From: Aurantibacter_A sp039941195
Lineage (GTDB): Bacteria; Bacteroidota; Bacteroidia; Flavobacteriales; Flavobacteriaceae
Reading direction: 5' to 3'
NCBI RefSeq assembly: GCF_039941195.1
Contig: NZ_JBDVFA010000093.1
Location: forward strand, 28,347 to 92,346
DNA: 64,000 nucleotides
Below the pieces are notes generated by a model. It was not told where the DNA came from. It searched no databases and was given only the letters and a program-made list of their open reading frames with translations. How positions within the stretch are numbered: the first letter of the stretch is position 1; every line of letters starts with the position of its first letter. Of this stretch, positions 24,410-34,328 are shown piece after piece. Position numbers and translations under genes: made by a program.

Positions 24410-26332
24410 ATGGATAAATCCTTCCGTATACAGGAATATAAGATTTTAGCCTATCGCCTATTATTGGCCTATTTCTTCTATTTTGTTGCACGTGTAATTT
24501 TTTACATATACAATCAAGATTTAATAGCAATCGATTCGATTGGTGGTTTTTTAAAACTGTGCTTTTTGGGTTTAACTTTCGACACAACAGCTATACTGTA
24601 TACCAACCTTCTATTTATATTTCTTAGTGTAATACCGTTGTTAATCAACACTTCTAGAAGTTATCAAAAAGTCCTTTTTTGGATTTATATAATTCCAAAC
24701 CTTATTGCTTTTGCCACTAACTTTATTGACTTTGCGTACTATCGGTTTACTTTTGCTAGAGCTTCTATGGCATCATTGGAATCCATAAATAATGAACCTA
24801 ATAAATCGGGCTTATTATTTTCCTTTGTAGGGGATTATTGGCATATATTTCTACTGTTTGCAATTTGCGCCTATTTCTGGATTAAATTATATAAGCGAAA
24901 GAGTTTGGCTCCCATTCAGGGTTATAATTTTATAAAATATTTTTCTTTTTCAATAGTTGCCTTTATAGTAATTGGTGTATTAATTGTAGGTGGAATTCGA
25001 GGTGACTTTAAACACAGTACCCGCCCTATTACGCTAATTGATGCCAGTAGACATGTAGATATGCCAGAGTACGCCAACATTGTGCTCAACACACCTTTTA
25101 GCATTATAAGAACCTATGGCAATAACAATTTTGAGAAAAAAAGCGGAATTCCTGAAGCCGTAATCGAACAAGCTTTCCATCCTATAAAGGAATATAAGCG
25201 CGAGGTTGACAAAAAACCAAATATCGTATTAATCATATTAGAAAGTCTTAGCCGAGAATATATTGGGAGTTTCAATACGGATATGGGTATTAAGGATTAT
25301 GTAGGTTACACTCCATTTATTGATTCTTTAGCAGCTCATAGTTTAATATTTCCGAATGCGTATACCAATGGTAGAAAATCGATTCATGCTATGTCCTCGA
25401 TTTTAGCTGGTATCCCATCATTTAAAACCGCCTATACCTCCTCCCCGTTCGCTACACAAAAAACACAATCCTTAATTTCAGGATTAAATGAAATGGGCTA
25501 TGACACCTCGTTTTTTCACGGAGCGCCAAATGGCTCTATGGGATTTTCTGGCTATGCAAATATTCTAGGATTTGATCATTATTACGGCAAAACAGAATAT
25601 AATAACGATGAAGATTATGATGGTATTTGGGGGATTTGGGATGAGCCTTTTCTCGGTTATGTGAATGAAGAATTATCAAAAAAACAAGAACCGTTTATGG
25701 GAACGATTTTCACTGTAACTTCTCATACTCCGTATATTATTCCAGAGAAATATGAAGGTAAATTTCCTGAAGGTGATCTTGCGATGCATAAATGTGTTGG
25801 TTATACGGACTATGCACTAAAAACTTTTTTTGAAGCCGCTGCAAAGGAACCTTGGTTCGAAAACACAATATTTGTGATGACTGCAGATCATACCAATCAG
25901 ATATATTATGATGAATATTTAAAAATGGTTAATCGCTTTGCCGTGCCTATTTTGTTTTATTCTCCCAATGAAAGTTTACTTGGCGTTGACAAAAACCTAA
26001 CCATGCAAATAGATATTTATCCCACCTTAATGGATTTAACAGGCTACAATAAACCATTTAGGAGTTGGGGAAGAAGTTTGGTAAGCGACAGCATTCAAGA
26101 ACCATATGCTATTGCGCACAATGGTTCTAATATGATGTTCATGCAAGACAGTCTTATTGGTGTATTTTCTAAAGATGACACCTTAGGTTTTTATAACATT
26201 GCTGATAAAGGTTTAACGAAAAACTTAAAATCTGAACAAACAAAAGCGATGTCAGAAATACAACAAAAGGCACGCGGATTTGAACAAGATTACATGAACC
26301 GAATTATTGATGGAGAATTAAGCGCTCAGTAA
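24410..26332 (+). CDS. LTA synthase family membrane phosphatase/sulfatase
   Basis: The 640-residue protein has five N-terminal membrane segments (within about 15-190) and a large extracytoplasmic alkaline-phosphatase-fold domain starting at KPNIVLIILESLSREYIG. The expected nucleophile region is NGRKSIHAMSSIL, and metal ligands are visible in VMTADHTNQ. This architecture matches LtaS/OpgB/MdoB-type transferases, which move phosphoglycerol or phosphoethanolamine from lipids to glycans. Gram-negative members modify periplasmic glucans or LPS; the target here is unknown. The position directly after dgkA supports a lipid-linked donor that leaves diacylglycerol. Confidence 0.88.
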   Translation: MDKSFRIQEYKILAYRLLLAYFFYFVARVIFYIYNQDLIAIDSIGGFLKLCFLGLTFDTTAILYTNLLFIFLSVIPLLINTSRSYQKVLFWIYIIPNLIAFATNFIDFAYYRFTFARASMASLESINNEPNKSGLLFSFVGDYWHIFLLFAICAYFWIKLYKRKSLAPIQGYNFIKYFSFSIVAFIVIGVLIVGGIRGDFKHSTRPITLIDASRHVDMPEYANIVLNTPFSIIRTYGNNNFEKKSGIPEAVIEQAFHPIKEYKREVDKKPNIVLIILESLSREYIGSFNTDMGIKDYVGYTPFIDSLAAHSLIFPNAYTNGRKSIHAMSSILAGIPSFKTAYTSSPFATQKTQSLISGLNEMGYDTSFFHGAPNGSMGFSGYANILGFDHYYGKTEYNNDEDYDGIWGIWDEPFLGYVNEELSKKQEPFMGTIFTVTSHTPYIIPEKYEGKFPEGDLAMHKCVGYTDYALKTFFEAAAKEPWFENTIFVMTADHTNQIYYDEYLKMVNRFAVPILFYSPNESLLGVDKNLTMQIDIYPTLMDLTGYNKPFRSWGRSLVSDSIQEPYAIAHNGSNMMFMQDSLIGVFSKDDTLGFYNIADKGLTKNLKSEQTKAMSEIQQKARGFEQDYMNRIIDGELSAQ

Positions 26333-26415
26333 TAATTGAATGTGTAATAAATTGCGCTTTTAAAAATTGCAAAAGAAGCACAGCATATAAAACTTTTTAA
26401 AACAAAGGTTATTTG

Positions 26416-26423
26416 TATTTTTG
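26416..26423 (+). promoter_or_regulatory. Candidate ftsK promoter -7 box (TATTTTTG)
   Basis: This exact TAnnTTTG match lies 21 bases before the ftsK ATG. A transcript from it would have a very short leader. Confidence 0.45.
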
Positions 26424-26444
26424 TGCCGAATACAACCCAAGTTA

Positions 26445-28829
26445 ATGGCAAAAAAGAAAACGGTCAGAAGAAAAACTAAGAAAACTCCTGCACCTAAAAA
26501 AAGCGTTTCATTTAAGCCTTCGAAACAGAATAAGATAATTCTAGGTAGTTTATTAATATTACTTAGCATTGCCTTGTTTTTTAGTTTCGCATCTTTTTAT
26601 TTCACTTGGCAGTTCGACCAAAGCCTACTGAATCAGTTCAGCGACCGGAATGCTGAAGCGGAGAATTTACTTCGAAAATTTGGTGCTAGCATAAGTCATA
26701 TAGTTATGTACCGCGGTTTTGGTTTAGCCTCGTTTATTCTAATCGGATTATTGTGCATTACAGGACTGTATCTTTTTTTAAGTCTAGAAAAGAAAGGTCT
26801 TTGGAAAAAGTGGATTTGGGGTCTAATTTTTATGATTTGGATTTCCATCGCCTTAGGTTTCTTTGCTATCGAACGTCCACTATTAGGTGGCATGGTAGGT
26901 TATGAAATGAATGATTTCCTCCAAGATTACACTGGTAAAATTGGTGTCATTCTATTATTGCTTTTCGGATTGGTGTTTATTATGGTTCGCCTTTTTAAAT
27001 TCTCTCCAGAAGGCATTGGTAATTTTGTAAACAGTAAAAGTAAATCAATAGCCTCCGAATTTAAGAAAGTTCCTAAAGCCGAATCTGATTCAGAAACAGC
27101 CGAAAAGAACGAAGAAATATTACTTTCTCCTGAAAAAGAAGAACCGATTATAGTGGATACCTATACTCATAAAAAGGATATTCCAAAAATTGAAAAAGAC
27201 GTTGACTTAGAAATGCCAGTTGTAGCACCCGTTGAAGAAGAAGTACTAGATATGGAAGTTGCACAAGTAACAGTTGAACCGGAAGAAACTGACAACATTG
27301 CAGATAAACTTGTTGAAGATTTTGGAGAATTTGACCCAACCTTAGAATTAGGCAATTACAAATTCCCAACCATAGACTTATTAGAACAACATGGTGTTAC
27401 GGGAAGCATAACCATAAATCAGGAAGAATTAGAGGAAAACAAGACGAAGATTGTTGAAACGCTTCGAAACTATAAAATTGGAATTGCCCAGATAAAAGCA
27501 ACCATCGGTCCAACCGTTACCCTCTATGAAATTGTACCAGAAGCTGGAGTCCGTATTTCAAAAATTAAAAATTTAGAAGACGATATTGCGCTTTCTTTAG
27601 CAGCCTTAGGTATTAGAATTATTGCTCCTATTCCAGGAAAAGGCACTATTGGTATTGAAGTACCGAATAAAAATGCAACCGTAGTTTCTATGCGTTCGGT
27701 TATTGCTGCAAGCAAATTTCAAAAGGCTGAAATGGAATTACCAATTGCTTTTGGTAAGACCATAAGTAACGAAACTTTTGTTGTTGATTTAGCGAAAATG
27801 CCACACATGCTTATGGCAGGTGCAACAGGGCAAGGTAAATCTGTTGGCTTAAATGCTGTATTAACATCTTTATTATACAAAAAGCACCCTGCGGAGGTTA
27901 AATTTATTCTTGTAGATCCTAAAAAGGTTGAATTAACACTGTACAACAAAATTGAACGCCATTTTTTGGCAAAATTACCTGATTCTGACGAAGCGATAAT
28001 TACAGATAATACTAAGGTTATACATACCTTAAATTCACTTTGTATTGAAATGGACAATCGCTACGAATTGTTGAAAGCAGCAATGGTGCGTAACATTAAA
28101 GAATATAACGTAAAGTTCAAGTCTAGGAAGTTGAATCCGAATGATGGGCACAAATTCCTACCCTACATTGTTGTGGTAATCGATGAGTTTGCCGATTTAA
28201 TTATGACCGCTGGTAAAGAGGTGGAAACACCGGTAGCCCGTTTAGCACAATTGGCAAGAGCCATTGGTATTCACCTGATTATTGCTACCCAAAGGCCTTC
28301 CGTAAACGTAATTACTGGTATTATCAAAGCAAACTTTCCTGCTCGTATTGCTTTTAGAGTGGCTTCAAAAATAGATTCGAGAACCATTTTAGATGCACAA
28401 GGTGCGGATCAATTAATTGGTAGAGGAGATATGTTATTCACGCAAGGGAATGATGTTACGCGTTTACAATGTGCTTTTGTAGACACACCAGAAGTTGCCA
28501 AAATCACTGAATTTATAGGGGCTCAGAGAGCCTATCCTAATGCGCATGAACTTCCAGAGTATGTTGGTGAAGACTCTGGCACAACTCTTGAGTTAGATAA
28601 AGCCGATCGCGATGCAATGTTTAAGGATGCGGCAGTTGTAATTGTAACGGCGCAACAAGGTTCAGCATCTTTAATACAGCGTAAACTAAAACTAGGCTAT
28701 AACCGAGCAGGTAGAATTATCGACCAATTGGAAGCTGCGGGAATCGTAGGTCCCTTTGAAGGAAGCAAAGCAAGACAGGTGTATGTACCCGATTTAATTG
28801 CTTTAGATGAATTATTAAAAAACGAATAA
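26445..28829 (+). CDS. ftsK: DNA translocase FtsK/SpoIIIE
   Basis: The start MAKKKTVRRKT (26445) gives a 794-residue protein; an upstream GTG at 26421 adds eight residues without support. It has an Arg/Lys-rich N-terminus, four hydrophobic segments (to about residue 190), an acidic linker, the FtsK alpha domain, and the RecA-like motor with Walker A GATGQGKSVG and Walker B VVVIDEFADLIM. A C-terminal winged-helix gamma domain (ASLIQRKLKLGYNRAGRIIDQLE) should read KOPS-type polarity sequences. FtsK pumps chromosome ends through the division septum and activates XerCD. Linkage to lolA, lptG and ribB is typical of flavobacterial chromosomes. Confidence 0.96.
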   Translation: MAKKKTVRRKTKKTPAPKKSVSFKPSKQNKIILGSLLILLSIALFFSFASFYFTWQFDQSLLNQFSDRNAEAENLLRKFGASISHIVMYRGFGLASFILIGLLCITGLYLFLSLEKKGLWKKWIWGLIFMIWISIALGFFAIERPLLGGMVGYEMNDFLQDYTGKIGVILLLLFGLVFIMVRLFKFSPEGIGNFVNSKSKSIASEFKKVPKAESDSETAEKNEEILLSPEKEEPIIVDTYTHKKDIPKIEKDVDLEMPVVAPVEEEVLDMEVAQVTVEPEETDNIADKLVEDFGEFDPTLELGNYKFPTIDLLEQHGVTGSITINQEELEENKTKIVETLRNYKIGIAQIKATIGPTVTLYEIVPEAGVRISKIKNLEDDIALSLAALGIRIIAPIPGKGTIGIEVPNKNATVVSMRSVIAASKFQKAEMELPIAFGKTISNETFVVDLAKMPHMLMAGATGQGKSVGLNAVLTSLLYKKHPAEVKFILVDPKKVELTLYNKIERHFLAKLPDSDEAIITDNTKVIHTLNSLCIEMDNRYELLKAAMVRNIKEYNVKFKSRKLNPNDGHKFLPYIVVVIDEFADLIMTAGKEVETPVARLAQLARAIGIHLIIATQRPSVNVITGIIKANFPARIAFRVASKIDSRTILDAQGADQLIGRGDMLFTQGNDVTRLQCAFVDTPEVAKITEFIGAQRAYPNAHELPEYVGEDSGTTLELDKADRDAMFKDAAVVIVTAQQGSASLIQRKLKLGYNRAGRIIDQLEAAGIVGPFEGSKARQVYVPDLIALDELLKNE

Positions 28830-28839
28830 ATCAATAAAA

Positions 28840-29481
28840 ATGAAAAAGTTTTTATTTTTAATACTAGTAACAATTACCACTGTAGCTTCAGCACAAAGCG
28901 CTGATAAGGCTAAAAATCTGCTTGATGAAGTGTATAACAAAGTTAAGAGTTATGACAATATTGCTGTAGATTTCAAATATAGTCTGCACAATGCAGAAGC
29001 TGATATAAATCAGGAGACAAGAGGCGATGTTACGATGAAAGGTGATAAATATATTGCTAATTTCTTTGGAGCAACTCAAATGTATGATGGTAAGAAAGTA
29101 TATACCATAACTCCAGAAAATGAAGAAGTTTCCATTGAAGATAAATCAGATGATCCAAACGCCTTCTCCCCTTCCGAGTTACTAACATTTTATAAGCAGG
29201 GACAGACGTATTCTTGGGATATAGAGCAAAATGTTCAGGGAAGAAAAATTCAATTTGTTAAACTTACCCCAATTGATACGGATTCTGAAATTGCATCGCA
29301 GTTATTAGGAATAGATATAGAAACAAAGCATATTCATAAATTGATTATGACGGGAAAAAATGGAACGAAGACGACGATTATTGTTAATTCTTTTAAAACG
29401 AATCTTCCATTGTCAGAAACCTTATTTACCTTTGATGAAGGCAAGTATGAAGCTGATGGCTATTACATCATAAAAAACTAG
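28840..29481 (+). CDS. lolA: Outer membrane lipoprotein carrier protein LolA-like
   Basis: The 213-residue protein begins with a signal peptide (MKKFLFLILVTITTVASAQS) and continues as a LolA-type half-barrel: AVDFKYSLHNAEADINQETRGDVTMKG and the later KIQFVKLTPID. LolA carries lipoproteins across the periplasm from the LolCDE complex to the outer membrane. The start lies ten bases after the ftsK stop, in the same operon. Its neighbour lptG handles LPS export, so the two cell-envelope functions are linked. Confidence 0.9.
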   Translation: MKKFLFLILVTITTVASAQSADKAKNLLDEVYNKVKSYDNIAVDFKYSLHNAEADINQETRGDVTMKGDKYIANFFGATQMYDGKKVYTITPENEEVSIEDKSDDPNAFSPSELLTFYKQGQTYSWDIEQNVQGRKIQFVKLTPIDTDSEIASQLLGIDIETKHIHKLIMTGKNGTKTTIIVNSFKTNLPLSETLFTFDEGKYEADGYYIIKN

Positions 29482-29521
29482 TATAGGACTTGTCTTGAGT
29501 TCTTAATCTAACCTTGGTAAA

Positions 29522-31039
29522 TTGCGAATTCTAGATCAATATATTCTATCGAGATTTCTTTATAACTTTTTTAGTTCATTCGTTATATTGATGTTCATTT
29601 TCATCTTTCAAGCGATATGGCTTTTTATAGATGATTTTGCAGGAAAAGGTCTTGACATTGGAATAATAAGCAAGTTCTTCTTGTACATGATGCCTAGTCT
29701 ATCTGAAAAGGTAATGCCACTTACCGTTTTACTCTCTTCAATTTTAACTTTCGGAAGTTTTGCAGAAAATTACGAGTTTGCTGCGATGAAAGCCTCGGGT
29801 ATTTCACTACAACGTTCTATGTTAGTGCTAATCGTATTCGTTACGTTTTTAGGTGGGGTAACCTTTTATTTTGCCAACAGCGTTATTCCCGCATCGGAAC
29901 AAAAAATCTATAACATGCGTAAAAATATTGCGAAAGTAAAGCCCGCTGCTGCAATAGAAGAAGGTGTTTTTAGTGATTTTGAAGGCATGAGCATTAAAGT
30001 TGATAGTAAGCATGGTGAAAAAGACCGCTTTTTAAATAATGTTATTATTCATAGAAAGTCAGCAACACAAGTGAATACAACGGTTACCAAAGCAAAAACT
30101 GGCGAATTAATTAGTAGTGAAGATTCTGAACTTATTCAACTTGTGCTTAGAGATGGTCATCATTACCAGGATCTAACTGTTAAAAACGGAAGGGATAAAT
30201 TAAAATATCCTTTTATAAAAGGTGAATTCAATATTTATCGTATGAATATTGAAGCTCCACAAATTGGTGGTGAAGATTTAGAAGCTGATGGTGGTGTAAG
30301 TACCGATAAAATGAAAAGTGTAGGGCGCTTGACTAAAGACATCGATTCTCTCAGAAAAGATAATTTAAAAATAGTTCGTGCTTTTTCTAAAAATATTAGT
30401 CATCGTGCAGGCGCGTTTCCAATAATAAAAATTGATTCGGCTAAAATCAATAAGGAAAAAGAATTAACTGCAATAGATTCTACTAATTTATTGCGGCAAC
30501 CTAATGCAATAGAGACGACGGTTAAAAGTGATTCTTTAAATGAGATTGCAGATGTTGTTGGACTTTATGACGAATGGCAAAAAGTTCAATTGTATAGCTC
30601 CGCAAAAAATACGGTAACCAATATTTTATCATCAATTAAAGGAAAAAGAGAAGAACTCGATAAAAGGTATGAAATCTACAATAGGCATATACTTTCATTA
30701 CATAAAAAATATGCTTTAGCCTTATCGTGTATCATCCTCTTTTTTGTGGGTGCACCGCTTGGGGCAATTATACGCAAAGGTGGAATTGGATTACCTTTGG
30801 TTATTGCAGTATTACTATTTCTAGTATATTATTTTATAGGCGTTTTTGCTGAGAATTATGCTAAACAAAGTAATATTCACCCTATATTAGGTGCCTGGTT
30901 ATCAACTATTATAATGCTCCCATTGAGTATATTTTTAACCAATAGGGCGACTGCTGATAAGGGTATGATTAACTTTGGCAATGCATTAGATTACTTTAAA
31001 AAATTATTTCGTAAAAAGGAAGAAATAGAAGTCACATGA
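29522..31039 (+). CDS. lptG: LptF/LptG family LPS export permease
   Basis: The gene starts with TTG at 29522 (coding MRILDQYILSRFLYNF), the family N-terminus; no ATG is available before the first membrane segment. The 505-residue product has three N-terminal membrane segments, a long periplasmic region of about 250 residues with charged stretches, and three C-terminal segments (ALSCIILFFVGAPLGAIIRKGG). This is the LptF/LptG layout; the proteins form the LptB2FG transporter that lifts LPS from the inner membrane. The periplasmic domain is longer than in enterobacteria, which is common in Bacteroidetes. Its stop overlaps the ribB start as ATGA. Whether it is LptF or LptG is uncertain. Confidence 0.88.
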   Translation: MRILDQYILSRFLYNFFSSFVILMFIFIFQAIWLFIDDFAGKGLDIGIISKFFLYMMPSLSEKVMPLTVLLSSILTFGSFAENYEFAAMKASGISLQRSMLVLIVFVTFLGGVTFYFANSVIPASEQKIYNMRKNIAKVKPAAAIEEGVFSDFEGMSIKVDSKHGEKDRFLNNVIIHRKSATQVNTTVTKAKTGELISSEDSELIQLVLRDGHHYQDLTVKNGRDKLKYPFIKGEFNIYRMNIEAPQIGGEDLEADGGVSTDKMKSVGRLTKDIDSLRKDNLKIVRAFSKNISHRAGAFPIIKIDSAKINKEKELTAIDSTNLLRQPNAIETTVKSDSLNEIADVVGLYDEWQKVQLYSSAKNTVTNILSSIKGKREELDKRYEIYNRHILSLHKKYALALSCIILFFVGAPLGAIIRKGGIGLPLVIAVLLFLVYYFIGVFAENYAKQSNIHPILGAWLSTIIMLPLSIFLTNRATADKGMINFGNALDYFKKLFRKKEEIEVT

Positions 31040-32178
31040 GTACAAGTACTGAAAAGAAGATAAAGCTAGATACTATTGAAGAAGCCATTGCAGCAGTACG
31101 TAATGGTGAAGTAATAATAGTAGTGGATGATGAAAATCGAGAGAATGAAGGAGACTTTATTGCTGCTGCAGAACTAGTAACACCACAAATGATAAACTTT
31201 ATGGCTACAAGCGGTAAAGGACTTATTTGTGCTCCGCTTACAGAAGGTAGATGTAAAGAATTAGGTTTACCGATGATGGTAACTCATAATTCAGACCCTC
31301 TGGAGACAGCTTTTACGGTTTCTGTAGATTTACGAGGACAAGGTGTTACAACAGGAATTTCGGCATCAGACCGTGCTAAAACAGTATTAGCATTAGTTAA
31401 TAAAGAAACTAAACCACACGATTTAGCAAGACCAGGACATATTTTTCCATTGGTGGCGAAAGAAGGTGGAGTATTACGAAGAACGGGCCATACCGAAGCA
31501 GCTACAGATTTCGCAAGGTTAGCAGGTTTAAAACCTGCCGGAATTATTGTGGAAATTATGAATGAAGATGGCAGCATGGCGAGATTGCCGCAATTACTTG
31601 AAGTTGCGAAAAAGTTTAAACTAAAAATTGTTTCTATCGAAGATTTAATTGCCTACCGAATGGAGCATGATAGTCTTATCGAGAAAAAAGAAGATTTTGA
31701 TATTAGTACACGATTTGGAGATTTTAGACTACGTGCCTATAAACAAACTACTAACGACCAAGTTCACATAGCGCTTACGAAAGGTAGTTGGAATAAAAAC
31801 GAGGAGGTTTTAACTCGGATAAATTCCACATTAATTAATAATGATATTTTAGGAACGCTTACCAATAATCCGGATAAGCAACTAGAAGATATGTTCTCGA
31901 CAATAAACAAGGCTGGTAAAGGAGCATTTGTATTTATAAATCAAGAACCGAAATCTCTTAATTTATTGAATAGATTGTCAGAATTAAAAGAACTGCAAAA
32001 ACAGGCGATTTTTAAAGCGCCTAAAATAGATATGGATGCACGTGATTTTGGTGTTGGAGCTCAAATTTTGCACGACCTTAATATTTCTAAAATAAAATTA
32101 CTTAGTAATTCTTCTCAAATAAAAAGAGTGGGCATGGTAGGTTATGGATTAGAAATTGTTGAGTATGTACCCTATTAA
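31036..32178 (+). CDS. ribB: 3,4-dihydroxy-2-butanone-4-phosphate synthase with degenerate GTP cyclohydrolase II-like domain
   Basis: Residues 1-210 form the RibB domain, with DDENRENEGDF (31-41), TEAATDFARLAGL and IMNEDGSMARLPQL, all catalytic signatures of the enzyme that converts ribulose 5-phosphate to DHBP for riboflavin synthesis. Residues 215-380 look like a RibA (GTP cyclohydrolase II) domain by position and pattern (FGDFRLRAY), but the zinc-binding cysteines of RibA are absent; I see no Cys in this half. The fusion would therefore work as RibB only, with a structural or regulatory C-terminal half. The start overlaps the lptG stop by four bases. Confidence 0.92.
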   Translation: MSTSTEKKIKLDTIEEAIAAVRNGEVIIVVDDENRENEGDFIAAAELVTPQMINFMATSGKGLICAPLTEGRCKELGLPMMVTHNSDPLETAFTVSVDLRGQGVTTGISASDRAKTVLALVNKETKPHDLARPGHIFPLVAKEGGVLRRTGHTEAATDFARLAGLKPAGIIVEIMNEDGSMARLPQLLEVAKKFKLKIVSIEDLIAYRMEHDSLIEKKEDFDISTRFGDFRLRAYKQTTNDQVHIALTKGSWNKNEEVLTRINSTLINNDILGTLTNNPDKQLEDMFSTINKAGKGAFVFINQEPKSLNLLNRLSELKELQKQAIFKAPKIDMDARDFGVGAQILHDLNISKIKLLSNSSQIKRVGMVGYGLEIVEYVPY

Positions 32179-32278
32179 ACACTATAAGACATAGGTCATT
32201 AAAGTGGCCAATACAGCATATAATAAAAGAGCTCTAAATATACCTTAGACCTCTTTTACATTTACTAAGAATTACAGT

Positions 32279-33067
32279 TTATAGTTTTCTTAGCCATATA
32301 TTTCTAAACTGAGTTTTGTTACCATGATCTTGTAAAGCGATAAAATCATCTCCGTGTGCTTCAGGATAATGATGTAACCCAATATAGAATGTATTACCAT
32401 TTATAGTTGTGTTATTCTGTACCAATACACCATTATGCAAAACAGTAATTCTTGCTTTAGCATCTAATGTGCCATCAGCTTTAAAGCGAGGTGCAGTATA
32501 AATTACATCATATGTATTCCATTCAAGCGGACTGCGCATAGCATTTACTAATGGTGCCACATCTTTATAAATAGAACCTGCTTGACCATTTCTATAGGTT
32601 CTATTCTGATAAGAATCTAAAATTTGTAATTCGTATCTATTTTGTAAAAACAATCCACTATTACCTCTTCCTTGGCTTACACCTTCCACTTTATCAGGGG
32701 CACTAAATTCAATATGTAATTGTATATCACCAAATTTCATTTTTGTCCGAATTCCTCCGGTACCTGGTTCAACTTCAAAGTACTTTCCGTCAATAATTTT
32801 CCAAGGAGCTGCTTTAGAAGAGTCTTTTTGGCTTACCCATTCATTTAGGTTTGTCCCATCAAATAAAACAATAGCATCTGAGGGAGCGTCTCCCAATGCT
32901 TTAGCGGGGGTTACAACAGATACTTCTGGTTCCCATATCTCTGTCATTTCAGGTTTCATGGGCATTGGAGACACCTCAGGTGGTGTACTCGAATATTTAC
33001 TTTGTGCTTCTACGCCGAAGGAAACTAATACTGCAAAAACACTAATACTTAATACTCTTAATTTCAT
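32279..33067 (-). CDS. Exported DUF1080 protein (3-keto-disaccharide hydrolase-like)
   Basis: The 262-residue protein has a cleavable signal peptide (to about VEAQ), a Pro/Met-rich linker and a DUF1080 domain of the concanavalin-like lectin/glucanase fold. Signatures are AIVLFDGTNLNEW, GNSGLFLQNRYELQILDSY and the C-terminal FRNIWLRKL. Members include 3-keto-glycoside hydrolases that act after sugar oxidation. It should work in the periplasm. The DegT-like aminotransferase gene lies 31 bases upstream on the same strand, so the two may be cotranscribed. Confidence 0.88.
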   Translation of the reverse strand: MKLRVLSISVFAVLVSFGVEAQSKYSSTPPEVSPMPMKPEMTEIWEPEVSVVTPAKALGDAPSDAIVLFDGTNLNEWVSQKDSSKAAPWKIIDGKYFEVEPGTGGIRTKMKFGDIQLHIEFSAPDKVEGVSQGRGNSGLFLQNRYELQILDSYQNRTYRNGQAGSIYKDVAPLVNAMRSPLEWNTYDVIYTAPRFKADGTLDAKARITVLHNGVLVQNNTTINGNTFYIGLHHYPEAHGDDFIALQDHGNKTQFRNIWLRKL

Positions 33068-33098
33068 TTTATATAGCTTTTAATTGTATTGATTTTAT

Positions 33099-34292
33099 TT
33101 ATAATTGACTTTTAATGCACTCAACCATTTGCTGAGCTCTTTCTTTTACTTGTTCTTCTGTCCATGACAATTTAATTAAACAGGATATATTTCTTGATAT
33201 CCATTGGTCAGAATTTGAGAAATTTGTTTTTGAGAAATCTTGAAGTCCGTCTAACATTTCTTGCGGCAATTTACCTAAAGACTTTTTTTCTGTCAAATGT
33301 TCCCATTTTTTATAATAATGCCAATTGTTTGCATACCAATAAAAGCATCCATCTACACCCACTTCAGCTAACGCTTTATGAGTTTGAACTGTCAATTTTT
33401 CGGTTGGAAGAAAGAAACTTAAAAACGAATAATTTTCTATACCCCCTTCAGGAACTTTTCGAAACTCTATTTCGGCAATTGAAGACAAAGCATCTCTTAG
33501 AATCGTATAATTTTTCTTTTGAATTGCTAAAAACTCCTCCAACCGATTTAATTGTGCTATTCCGACTGCAGCATTCAATTCAGAGATGCGGTAATTATAC
33601 CCTAAAAACGGATGAGTTTCCGCTCCCCTATCATTACCCACATGGTCATGACCATGATCCGAATAATGATCTGCATTATTAATAAATTTCTCATTATTAG
33701 TAAGAATAGCTCCTCCTTCACCACATGTAATGGTTTTTACATAGTCGAAAGAAAAAGCCCCTAAATCTCCATAAGTGCCTAGTGCCTTACCTTCATAAGT
33801 ACCTCCAATTGCTTGGCAAGCATCTTCTAACAATATTAAATTATGGGTAGTACAAATAGTCTTTAAAGCTCTTAAATCTGCCATAGAACCACACATATGT
33901 ACTGGCATAATAGCCTTTGTTTTATCTGTAATTGCCTTTTCAACAGCTTTTGGCTCTAAGGTAAGAGTTGCATCTACATCTGCAAGAATTGGCACTGCAC
34001 CTAGCGCTAAAACAGCTTCGAAACTTGCGACAAAAGTAAAAGTCGGAATTATTACTTCATCTCCAGCACCTACACCTGCACTCGCTAAAGCTGTAGTAAT
34101 TGCAGCTGTTCCACTACTAACCAATAAGGTGTGTTTACAATTAAATCGTGCAGCCAATGCACCTTCTAATTCTTTTGCTTTGAAAATATTATTACGCATA
34201 CCCTCAAAGCCATAGCGCATTAATACTCCTGTATCTAAAACTTCATTAACTTGTTTTCTCTCGGCATCACCAAAAAGTTCGAATCCTGGCAT
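33099..34292 (-). CDS. DegT/DnrJ/EryC1/StrS family PLP aminotransferase
   Basis: This 397-residue protein is a fold-type I PLP enzyme of the DegT family. Lys186 in SFDYVKTITCGEGG is the PLP lysine, Asp157 in LLEDACQ contacts the pyridine nitrogen, and SSGTAAI (about 59-65) is the phosphate loop. These enzymes usually transfer an amino group to keto-sugars attached to nucleotides, or carry out related reactions. No nucleotide-sugar genes are nearby; the closest partners are the DUF1080 gene downstream and a nitroreductase upstream. Substrate and pathway are therefore unclear; a scyllo-inosose or 3-keto-sugar aminotransferase would suit the DUF1080 neighbour. Confidence 0.88.
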   Translation of the reverse strand: MPGFELFGDAERKQVNEVLDTGVLMRYGFEGMRNNIFKAKELEGALAARFNCKHTLLVSSGTAAITTALASAGVGAGDEVIIPTFTFVASFEAVLALGAVPILADVDATLTLEPKAVEKAITDKTKAIMPVHMCGSMADLRALKTICTTHNLILLEDACQAIGGTYEGKALGTYGDLGAFSFDYVKTITCGEGGAILTNNEKFINNADHYSDHGHDHVGNDRGAETHPFLGYNYRISELNAAVGIAQLNRLEEFLAIQKKNYTILRDALSSIAEIEFRKVPEGGIENYSFLSFFLPTEKLTVQTHKALAEVGVDGCFYWYANNWHYYKKWEHLTEKKSLGKLPQEMLDGLQDFSKTNFSNSDQWISRNISCLIKLSWTEEQVKERAQQMVECIKSQL

Positions 34293-34328
34293 TTACTTAA
34301 AAATTATGATTTGTTGAATTTTGGGAAA

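Noticed and set aside
32225..32257. AAAAGAG/CTCTTTT pair after ribB as a terminator
   Set aside because: The stem is weak, the loop is long and there is no T-run beyond the arm.
33194..33682. 162-residue plus-strand open frame
   Set aside because: It is antisense to the DegT aminotransferase gene, which has its PLP lysine and full length.
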